Source: a bacterium BMS3Bbin07
GTDB lineage: Bacteria; Nitrospirota; Thermodesulfovibrionia; Thermodesulfovibrionales; JdFR-85
NCBI GenBank assembly: GCA_002898135.1
Contig: BDTQ01000160.1
Location: 1-6,641, forward strand
DNA length: 6,641 nucleotides
Reading direction: 5' to 3'
A program made the position numbers and the translations under genes. The notes under the pieces were generated by a model. That model was not told the DNA's origin. It ran no database searches and saw nothing but the letters and a program-made list of their open reading frames with translations. Shown piece by piece: positions 1 to 4,807 of this stretch. Each line of letters begins with the position of its first letter. Positions within the stretch are counted from its first letter, which is position 1.

Positions 1-408
1 ACTCAGGGGGCGGCTGTGAGGGGGTATAAGGTGCCACTGTGGAAAAATGGACTTTACAATATGGGGAACATACTCTTTGTGGGGGATTCAGCCACTCAGG
101 TGATGCCGTTTACATACGAGGGTATCTATTACGCCATGAAATCAGGCGAATTTGCTGCCGAAGCAATAATAAATAACAGGCTGTCCTTGTACAGGAAACT
201 ATGGCGCAAGAGGTTCCTCTCAAGGTTCATGCTTATGAGAACCCTCGAAAGTGTCTTTTTGCGCAATGATGCAGGGGCGGAGAGACTGTTCGATATGTTT
301 AGCAGGACTGATGTTCAGGAGGCGTCAATGAGGCTGTGGTTGAGGAAGGATGCCGGCCGGGGAAGCCTTTTAAGTTATGTTAATCTCTTCAGGAAATTCC
401 TGCATTGA
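1..408 (+). CDS. Geranylgeranyl-reductase-family FAD-dependent oxidoreductase, C-terminal part (5' end outside window)
   Basis: The frame is open from base 1, so the gene starts upstream; 135 codons remain before TGA at 406-408. The visible part carries ILFVGDSATQVMPFTYEGI followed by YYAMKSGEFAAEAI. This matches the FAD-binding GDAxGxxxPxxxEGIxxAxxSG segment of the geranylgeranyl reductase / GR2-type flavoprotein family, whose members reduce isoprenoid double bonds in lipids, quinones or chlorophyll side chains. The N-terminal GxGxxG nucleotide-binding region is outside the window, so the substrate cannot be judged. The residues after the motif form the usual helical C-terminal tail rich in Arg and Leu. 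The stop overlaps the TTG start of the TonB-like gene by 4 bases, so the two are probably co-transcribed and translationally coupled. The family call is fairly secure; a more exact function is not. Confidence 0.82.
   Translation, partial: TQGAAVRGYKVPLWKNGLYNMGNILFVGDSATQVMPFTYEGIYYAMKSGEFAAEAIINNRLSLYRKLWRKRFLSRFMLMRTLESVFLRNDAGAERLFDMFSRTDVQEASMRLWLRKDAGRGSLLSYVNLFRKFLH
390..402 (+). promoter_or_regulatory. 13-base palindrome covering the Shine-Dalgarno of the TonB-like gene
   Basis: CAGGAA-A-TTCCTG is a perfect inverted repeat. Its left arm contains AGGA (391-394), the only Shine-Dalgarno-like sequence ahead of the TTG start at 405 (10-base spacing). In RNA it could fold as CAGGA/TCCTG with a 3-base loop and hide the ribosome site. 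Ribosomes finishing the upstream gene, whose stop is at 406-408, would open it. The palindrome is seen directly; the coupling role is inferred. Confidence 0.4.
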
Positions 409-1205
409 GACTTAAAAGTGCCGTTGTTTTATCTTTTCTGTTTCACCTGCTGCTGATCTTTCTTATTCTAAGGATAACGCTCCCTTCCCCTGAAGAAAGA
501 GAGAAGAGCCCCTTTATGGCTGAGCTTGTCTCTCCCCCTGAGCTCAGTAAGAAACCCGGGGTTCTGCGAGATAAAAAGAGGGATGTTCCAGTGAGGAGAC
601 TCGAAAAATCCGCTCCAAAAGCCACTCTTCCTGTTAAAAAAACACCCACAAGACAGGAGGAGACTTTAACCCGGAAAGAGACGTCAGGGTCACCTGTTGG
701 GCTGGATAAGGGTTTGTTGCCGGAGAAGAGTATAAGGTCTCCCGAACCGGGTCCGGGGGTAGAGGGAGAGCCGGGGATACAGCGGCTGCCGCGGGGCAGA
801 GAGCTTTTTGATTCCGGGATAATAGGAGATATTGCCAGACTGAAGCCCACTGAAAAAGGAAAAAAAGAGGAATCGGAAGTTACCTTCAGCACTAAAGAAC
901 TCAAGTATTACAGCTACATGATGAAGCTTAAGGGCAGGATTGAGAGGTTATGGAGATATCCGCCTGAAGCAGTAAGGCGAGGCCTTTACGGTGACCCCTA
1001 CGTAAGGTTTACAATAAAGAAGGACGGTTACTTGGGGTCTGTAGAGCTGGTGCGCACATCCGGTTTCAGGGAGCTTGATGAGGCTGCAATGCAGGCGCTC
1101 AGGGATGGTGAGCCGTATTGGCCCCTGCCTGAAAACTGGGATATGGATGGAATTACAATTACCGGACATTTTGTCTATACACTCTATGGAACTTACTTAA
1201 GGTAG
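405..1205 (+). CDS. TonB-like periplasm-spanning energy transducer (TonB C-terminal domain protein)
   Basis: The protein has 266 residues from a TTG start. Residues 5-26 are a hydrophobic inner-membrane anchor (VVLSFLFHLLLIFLILRITL) preceded by Arg and Lys. Residues about 28-165 are a low-complexity Pro/Lys/Glu-rich spacer suited to crossing the periplasm. Residues about 168-262 are a TonB C-terminal domain: LWRYPPEA has the conserved Tyr-Pro (185-186), and KKDGYLGSVELVRTSG followed by LDEAAMQALRDG matches the family core. Such proteins pass proton-motive-force energy from ExbB/ExbD to outer-membrane receptors; none of these partners is in the window. TTG 405 is chosen because it overlaps the upstream stop (TTGA), the frame has a TAA at 381-383, and the next in-frame ATG (516) would remove the anchor. 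The organism is therefore probably diderm. The divergent spacer makes the exact partner unknown; a TolA-like role is an alternative. Confidence 0.85.
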   Translation: MRLKSAVVLSFLFHLLLIFLILRITLPSPEEREKSPFMAELVSPPELSKKPGVLRDKKRDVPVRRLEKSAPKATLPVKKTPTRQEETLTRKETSGSPVGLDKGLLPEKSIRSPEPGPGVEGEPGIQRLPRGRELFDSGIIGDIARLKPTEKGKKEESEVTFSTKELKYYSYMMKLKGRIERLWRYPPEAVRRGLYGDPYVRFTIKKDGYLGSVELVRTSGFRELDEAAMQALRDGEPYWPLPENWDMDGITITGHFVYTLYGTYLR

Positions 1206-1248
1206 GCCGGTGCTTTCATTTTGCAATGGCACTGATGGTGAGAGCTTC

Positions 1249-1277
1249 TTGACAATTACCGGGGCATCTGCTATAAA
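1249..1277 (+). promoter_or_regulatory. Strong sigma70-type promoter ahead of the histidine kinase gene
   Basis: TTGACA (1249-1254) is a perfect -35 box. It is followed after exactly 17 bases by TATAAA (1272-1277), one base off the TATAAT consensus. Predicted transcription start is near 1284, giving a leader of about 130 bases before the ATG at 1416. The promoter lies in the spacer after the TonB-like stop, so the kinase is likely expressed on its own. A small RNA starting here is an alternative. Confidence 0.68.
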
Positions 1278-1329
1278 GGACAGAGGGGGGCGTTTCCATT
1301 TTTGCCTGCTGTATCCACTATAAATGAAA

Positions 1330-1356
1330 CAGTCATGCCCGGACTGAACCCGGGGT
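1330..1356 (+). repeat. GTCAT-type dispersed palindrome fragment
   Basis: GTCAT at 1332-1336 is followed by a hairpin with arms CCCGG (1338-1342) and CCGGG (1350-1354) and a 7-base loop. The layout (GTCAT, then a C/G arm, short loop and complementary arm) resembles the better preserved element at 4265-4286. This suggests a dispersed intergenic repeat. It lies in the predicted leader of the kinase mRNA. Confidence 0.4.
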
Positions 1357-1358
1357 AC

Positions 1359-1410
1359 AAAGGGGGACTTTATATCCTTCCCCTTTAGTTAAGGGGGCGA
1401 GGGGGGATTT
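1359..1410 (+). repeat. G-rich palindromic intergenic repeat, + orientation
   Basis: The stretch starts with AAAGGGGG (1359-1366). It contains a hairpin CCCCTT (1380-1385) / AAGGGG (1391-1396) with a 5-base loop, and ends GGGGGCGAGGGGGG-ATTT. The order of hairpin, AGGGGG, 1-3 bases, then a second G5-G6 run is the same as at 4061-4086, so both look like members of one loose dispersed family. Its right edge forms the ribosome site of the kinase gene. Confidence 0.5.
1399..1406 (+). promoter_or_regulatory. Repeat-derived Shine-Dalgarno for the histidine kinase
   Basis: GAGGGGGG ends 9 bases before ATG 1416. It can pair with the anti-Shine-Dalgarno through G-C and G-U pairs. It belongs to the G-rich palindromic repeat, so the repeat seems to have supplied or replaced the native ribosome site. 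No other purine-rich site precedes this start. Confidence 0.55.
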
Positions 1411-1415
1411 TTCAA

Positions 1416-3746
1416 ATGAAAGACGAAGACAAGACAAAAGCGCAGCTTATAGAGGAGTTGCTGCAGATGCGCTTGAAGATTGATGAACTGGAGGACTCTG
1501 AATGCCGTTGCCGGCGGGCTGAAAAGAAGCTTCGTAAGGTCAACAGGGCACTCAAGGTGCTTAGTGAATGCAACCAGATAATCGTGAGGGTGAGAGATGA
1601 GACTGTCTTGCTGCGTGAGATATGCAAGGTCTTTGTGGATGTTGGGGGATACCGCTTTGCATGGATAGGTTTTGCCGGGCAGGATGAAGAGAAGACCGTC
1701 TTGCCGGTGGCTCAGTCAGGTTTCGAGGAAGAGTATCTCAGGACATTGAATCTTACCTGGGCAGATACGGAGAGGGGTCGTGGTCCTACCGGTACAGCCA
1801 TCCGGACAGGAAAAATAAACATTAACAGGGATGTTCTTACAAACCCTGATTACGCTCTATGGCGGGATGAGGCGATTAATCGTGGTTATCAGTCATCGAT
1901 AGCCATTCCCTTGGTTGACGAAAACTGCGTGCTGGGCGCCATCAACATATATGCCCCTGAGCCTGATGCCTTTGACCCCGAAGAGGTGAGGCTGCTGACA
2001 GATCTGGCAGATGATCTGTCCTATTGCATTACAGCGCTACGTATGCGAGCCCGGCACAAACAGGCCGAAGAAGAACAGACCCGACTGCGGCGATGCCTTG
2101 AGATGCTATGGAATATAGCGCGCATGGCTGATGCTGACTACCAGACCTTATGCGACCACGTGCTGGTCGAAATTACAGAGATGACGCAAAGCCCCTATGC
2201 TTTCTATGGTTTCCTCAATAAGGAGGAAACAGTGATGAAGATTTATGCGTTTTCTGCGGGTGCAATGAAGGAGTGCCGCATACAGGACAGGCCAATTGAG
2301 TATCCTTTAGTCAATGCGGGATTTTTGGGGGATGCAGTCCGTCTCAGGAAGACGCTTGTTATCAATGACTACCGAGCCTGTCCCGGCAAAAAAGGAGTTC
2401 CTGACGGGCACATCCTTCTTGACAGGGTCTTGATAGTCCCTGTTTTCAGTCACGGCCGTATTGTTGCACTGGCAGCTGTTGCCAACAAACCCTCGGATTA
2501 TACGGAAGATGACGCCAGACAGGTTGAATCCTTTGCCACAAACGTACAGGTGATTATGGATCGCCGGCAGGCAGAGGAGGAGAAAGAGAAAATGCAGGCC
2601 CAGCTCCTCCAGGCACAGAAGATGGAAGCTATAGGAACGCTGGCAGGAGGGGTTGCACACGACTTCAACAACCTGCTGACAGCTATCCGGGGATATGTCG
2701 ATTTAGTGATGATGAAGGTTGACGAGTCAGAACCTTTCTACAGGAATCTGAAGCAGATACGTAATGCCTCTGTACGCGCGGCCGATCTCACCCGTCAACT
2801 GCTTCTCTTCAGTCGCAAGCAGCCAATGGAGTTTATCCATCTCAATATCAACAGGACGATTGATGATTTACTGAAGATGCTTAATCGTCTTATCGGTGAG
2901 GATATAGCTATCAGGACATATCCGGAGCCGGACATCTGGATGGTCCGGGCAGATCCGGGCAGTATCGAGCAGGTGATTATGAATCTTGCCGGTAATGCCA
3001 GAGACACCATGCCTGACGGCGGGAGTCTCACTATCAGGACCGAAAACGTTTTGTTGGACGAGGAGCATTGCAAGGTTATCCTCGAGGCGCGGCCCGGCAG
3101 ATTTGTCTGTCTGTCGGTCGAGGATACAGGAGCCGGCATGAATAAAAAGACCGTTCAGCACATTTTCGAACCCTTCTTTACCACCAAGGAGGCAGGAAGG
3201 GGTACCGGACTCGGCCTGTCCGTTGTTTACGGTATCGTCAAACAGCACGAGGGGTGGATAAATGTTTCCAGTAAGTCCAGCCTGGGTTCGACGTTCAGGA
3301 TATACCTGCCTGCCTCTTCTGTAAAGTCGGAAGATGAGGCGAGAAAGGCAGATCCCGTACAGAAGCTCCAGGGCAGTGGTGAGCGGATACTGCTGGTAGA
3401 GGATGAGGAAGGAGTCCGGGGATTTGCCTCGGAAGCGCTTCGTGGAAGCGGATACGTAGTGATTGAGGCCGTAAATGTTCAAGAGGCGCTGGACATTTTT
3501 GAAAGAGAAAAGGGGGACTTTCACCTGATTCTCAGCGATGTTGTTCTGCCCGACAACAGCGGTCTTCATCTGGTTGACCAGCTCCTCTCTTACAAGCCTG
3601 ATTTGCAGGTCCTGCTGAGCAGTGGCTACACGGATCAGAAATCGCAGTGGCCCCTTATACGGGAGAGAGAGTTCCGGTTTCTGCAAAAGCCTTATGCCCT
3701 GGGCGATCTGCTTCAGGCCGTTAAAGAGGTTATAGAGAAAAACTGA
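1416..3746 (+). CDS. Soluble hybrid sensor histidine kinase (GAF-GAF-HisKA-HATPase-REC)
   Basis: The protein has 776 residues and no membrane segment, so it should sense a cytoplasmic signal. Residues about 1-45 form a charged coiled coil. GAF domain 1 spans about 48-205 and GAF domain 2 about 228-385, joined by helical linkers rich in Glu and Arg. The HisKA domain follows, with GGVAHDFNNLL and phosphoacceptor His415. The ATPase domain shows the N box (N523, N527), the G1 box DTGAGM (570-575), the F box EPFFTTK (585-591) and the G2 box GRGTGLGLS (594-602). The receiver domain (about 656-776) has acidic residues E662/D663, phosphoacceptor D708 in SDVVLPD, S736 in the switch position and K758 in LQKPY. 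All catalytic residues are present, so it should autophosphorylate and transfer phosphate to its own receiver. There is no output domain and no partner regulator nearby, so it is an orphan in this window. It has its own promoter, and its CGN-biased arginine codons differ from the flanking genes, consistent with lateral acquisition. The signal is unknown. Confidence 0.95.
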   Translation: MKDEDKTKAQLIEELLQMRLKIDELEDSECRCRRAEKKLRKVNRALKVLSECNQIIVRVRDETVLLREICKVFVDVGGYRFAWIGFAGQDEEKTVLPVAQSGFEEEYLRTLNLTWADTERGRGPTGTAIRTGKININRDVLTNPDYALWRDEAINRGYQSSIAIPLVDENCVLGAINIYAPEPDAFDPEEVRLLTDLADDLSYCITALRMRARHKQAEEEQTRLRRCLEMLWNIARMADADYQTLCDHVLVEITEMTQSPYAFYGFLNKEETVMKIYAFSAGAMKECRIQDRPIEYPLVNAGFLGDAVRLRKTLVINDYRACPGKKGVPDGHILLDRVLIVPVFSHGRIVALAAVANKPSDYTEDDARQVESFATNVQVIMDRRQAEEEKEKMQAQLLQAQKMEAIGTLAGGVAHDFNNLLTAIRGYVDLVMMKVDESEPFYRNLKQIRNASVRAADLTRQLLLFSRKQPMEFIHLNINRTIDDLLKMLNRLIGEDIAIRTYPEPDIWMVRADPGSIEQVIMNLAGNARDTMPDGGSLTIRTENVLLDEEHCKVILEARPGRFVCLSVEDTGAGMNKKTVQHIFEPFFTTKEAGRGTGLGLSVVYGIVKQHEGWINVSSKSSLGSTFRIYLPASSVKSEDEARKADPVQKLQGSGERILLVEDEEGVRGFASEALRGSGYVVIEAVNVQEALDIFEREKGDFHLILSDVVLPDNSGLHLVDQLLSYKPDLQVLLSSGYTDQKSQWPLIREREFRFLQKPYALGDLLQAVKEVIEKN

Positions 3747-3759
3747 AGCCATAATGGCT
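3747..3759 (+). other. Short palindrome directly after the kinase stop
   Basis: AGCCAT-A-ATGGCT begins one base after the kinase TGA. It could form a 5-base-pair RNA stem with a TAA loop. No T-run follows, so it is not a convincing intrinsic terminator. It could be a processing or end-protecting stem. Confidence 0.25.
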
Positions 3760-3809
3760 GCCGGTTCACCTGACAAGGCAGGATTAATGCAGTTTGCAGG
3801 TTGGAAAAA

Positions 3810-3866
3810 TGTTAGTAACCCGGCATATAAAGACAGAGTTTTTTTACTGGTTAAGTGGTTGATTTT
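3810..3866 (+). repeat. Diverged 57-base direct repeat, copy A
   Basis: This copy aligns without gaps to 4152-4208, with 45 of 57 positions identical by hand count. Shared blocks include GCATATAAA, CTGG-TAAGTG and TGATTTT. The core can fold imperfectly (3820-3830 with 3840-3850: 7 Watson-Crick pairs plus one G-T of 11). The repeat starts 64 bases after the kinase stop. No open frame is evident across it. Confidence 0.62.
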
Positions 3867-3924
3867 GACGAACAAGTTCTTCTGAAAAGATGCCGTGTTA
3901 GTAGAAGGAAAAAAAGAAGAGGAA

Positions 3925-4090
3925 CACACCCCTTAATCCCCTCTTGATAGAGGGGAAACTCTTTGACATTCCCGGCCTCACCAGGAGGAACGGAACGAGG
4001 TAAGGGGCGGTGAGCAAGATAGTAAAAAAACAGTCTTGAGAAAACAAGGAGGGTGTAACTCCCCTCTAAAAAGAGGGGGCAGGGGGTGTG
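3925..4090 (+). repeat. Inverted-repeat element of 166 bases, MITE-like
   Basis: The left arm (3925-3956) and the right arm (4060-4090) are inverted copies of each other. Both read CACACCCC, then 4-5 variable bases, then CCCCTCTT, two variable bases and TAGAGGGGA when viewed outside-in. Each arm is itself a hairpin: TCCCCTC/GAGGGGA at 3937-3943 and 3950-3956, and CCCCTCT/AGAGGGG at 4061-4067 and 4072-4078. The 103-base interior holds a CTCACC/GGTGAG stem (3977-3982 with 4009-4014) and no gene. Such non-coding elements with inverted ends are typical of MITEs or large palindromic intergenic repeats. No transposase or clear target-site duplication is visible. Confidence 0.6.
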
Positions 4091-4151
4091 TGAAGGGACT
4101 GGAGACAGGAAGTATGTGATGAACAACATAAAAAGGGTCTGCTGAGGATTT

Positions 4152-4208
4152 TATTATTAAACCAGCATATAAATACGGAGATTATTTGCTGGCTAAGTGC
4201 ATGATTTT
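4152..4208 (+). repeat. Diverged 57-base direct repeat, copy B
   Basis: This is the second copy of the sequence at 3810-3866, offset by 342 bases. Here the core dyad is better preserved: CCAGCATATAA (4162-4172) pairs with TTATTTGCTGG (4182-4192) at 10 of 11 positions around a 9-base loop. Both copies keep TAAGTG and TGATTTT just after the dyad. It may be a structured intergenic repeat, a binding site or a decayed terminator. Confidence 0.62.
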
Positions 4209-4262
4209 ACTGAAGGTCTATCCTCTCTAAATAAAGTCTGTGTATAAACTCAATTTTTCTAT

Positions 4263-4303
4263 CTGTCATTCCGGCTTGTCCGGAATCGTTCTTTAAGAAG
4301 GAT
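4263..4303 (+). repeat. GTCATTCCGG-type dispersed palindrome in the leader of the DUF488 gene
   Basis: GTCAT (4265-4269) runs into a perfect 7-base-pair hairpin, ATTCCGG (4268-4274) / CCGGAAT (4280-4286), with loop CTTGT. A second small palindrome follows at 4289-4299 (TTCTT-T-AAGAA). Sequences of this type, reading GTCATTCCGGCTTGTCCGGAAT, recur between genes in many anaerobic bacterial genomes as I recall them. It ends about 20 bases before the next ATG, so it lies in or near the mRNA leader. Confidence 0.5.
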
Positions 4304-4309
4304 GTGAAG

Positions 4310-4314
4310 AGGAG
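4310..4314 (+). promoter_or_regulatory. Shine-Dalgarno of the DUF488 gene
   Basis: AGGAG lies 6 bases before ATG 4321, which is ideal spacing and fixes that start. No convincing promoter precedes it: a TATAAA at 4243-4248 has no -35 partner at 16-18 bases. Confidence 0.7.
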
Positions 4315-4320
4315 CAGCGA

Positions 4321-4740
4321 ATGACGATCTATACCCTTGGGACCGGCAGGAGGACTGAAGAGGATTTTGTGGAGATTCTGAACAGCTATGGAATAGAGGC
4401 ATTTATTGATGTCAGACGGTTTCCAAAGAGCAAGGTCCCTTCATTCAACAGGGATTATCTGGAGAGATTAACAGGGGAAAACGGTATTGAGTATCATTTC
4501 TTCGGTGATGAACTTGGCGGGTTCAGAAAGGGAGGCTATCCTGAATATACACGGACAGAGGCATTCAGAAAGGGGATTGAGGGGCTGGAGGAGATAGCGA
4601 GGAGGAAGGTCTCTGTAATTGTATGTGCCGAGAGGTTTCCCTGGAAGTGCCACAGGCGCTGGATAGCACGTGAGCTGAAGGAGAGGGGATGGCGTGTTGT
4701 GCATATTATTGACAAGGGCAAGGTCTGGGAACCTCGGTAA
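4321..4740 (+). CDS. DUF488 family protein
   Basis: The protein has 139 residues, near the usual size of small DUF488 members. The N-terminal strand MTIYTLGTGRR is followed by IDVRRFPKSKVPSFNR (about 29-44), the family hallmark: the family shows an IDVR-P-S-P-F pattern. ELGGFRKGGYPEY (64-76) and a C-terminal CAERFPWKCHRRWIA (102-116) follow, with conserved Cys, Glu, Cys-His-Arg. These invariant polar residues suggest an active or metal/nucleic-acid site, but the biochemical role of the family is not established to my knowledge. No signal peptide or membrane helix is seen, so it should be cytoplasmic. It is separated from the kinase by 574 bases of repeats and from the cysteine gene by 67 bases, so it is not clearly in an operon with either. 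Its stop codon lies in a 20-base tandem duplication. Confidence 0.88.
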   Translation: MTIYTLGTGRRTEEDFVEILNSYGIEAFIDVRRFPKSKVPSFNRDYLERLTGENGIEYHFFGDELGGFRKGGYPEYTRTEAFRKGIEGLEEIARRKVSVIVCAERFPWKCHRRWIARELKERGWRVVHIIDKGKVWEPR

Positions 4741-4765
4741 ATTCCCGGGAGCCTCGATAAACTCC
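4726..4765 (+). repeat. 20-base imperfect tandem duplication across the DUF488 stop codon
   Basis: Unit 1 (4726-4745) and unit 2 (4746-4765) share the pattern YGGGARCCTCGRTAAAYTCC. All four differences are transitions (T/C, A/G, G/A, T/C). Unit 1 contains the last codons and TAA of the gene; unit 2 repeats a TAA-containing copy in the spacer. The join forms TCCCGGGA, an 8-base palindrome (4743-4750). Confidence 0.65.
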
Positions 4766-4771
4766 GAAAGA

Positions 4772-4801
4772 TTGCCTTGTTGACGTGTCAATGACTAAAA
4801 T
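4772..4801 (+). promoter_or_regulatory. Candidate promoter giving a leaderless transcript of the CysE-CysS gene
   Basis: TTGCCT (4772-4777, 4 of 6 matches to TTGACA) and TAAAAT (4796-4801, 5 of 6 to TATAAT) are 18 bases apart. The predicted start falls at 4808, exactly the A of the ATG. This would explain why no Shine-Dalgarno precedes that start. The spacer holds the dyad TTGAC-GT-GTCAA (4780-4791). An overlapping reading, TTGACG-15-TATAAA (4780-4806), has poor spacing and would start inside the gene. Confidence 0.4.
4780..4791 (+). promoter_or_regulatory. Dyad TTGAC-GT-GTCAA, possible operator
   Basis: This is a perfect 5+5 inverted repeat with a 2-base centre, placed between the candidate -35 and -10 boxes of the CysE-CysS gene. 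That is a usual position for a repressor or spacer-binding activator. The symmetry is seen directly; any bound protein is unknown. Confidence 0.3.
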
Positions 4802-4807
4802 ATAAAG

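Noticed and set aside
443..904. 153-codon open frame on the - strand
   Set aside because: It is opposite the low-complexity spacer of the TonB-like protein; Ser/Pro/Gly-rich composition mirrors the Pro/Lys/Glu-rich sense strand.
1324..1347. Seven-codon open frame in the kinase leader
   Set aside because: No Shine-Dalgarno precedes its ATG, and it runs into the GTCAT hairpin; too short to support as a leader peptide.
2868..3929. 353-codon open frame on the - strand
   Set aside because: It lies opposite the ATPase and receiver domains of the kinase, whose motifs are all intact on the + strand; the predicted protein has no recognisable domain.
3963..3968. TTGACA in the interior of the inverted-repeat element
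   Set aside because: No TATAAT-like box lies 16-18 bases downstream.
3851..4129. 92-codon open frame on the - strand in the repeat-rich spacer
   Set aside because: It is built from the two arms and interior of the inverted-repeat element, so it is repeat-derived and not a gene.
3747..4320. CRISPR array or tRNA/rRNA genes in the repeat-rich spacer
   Set aside because: Repeats are only paired and diverged, with no regular spacing; no cloverleaf or rRNA sequence is recognisable.
4741..4807. T-box or riboswitch ahead of the cysteine gene
   Set aside because: Only 67 bases separate the genes; there is no room or conserved T-box core.
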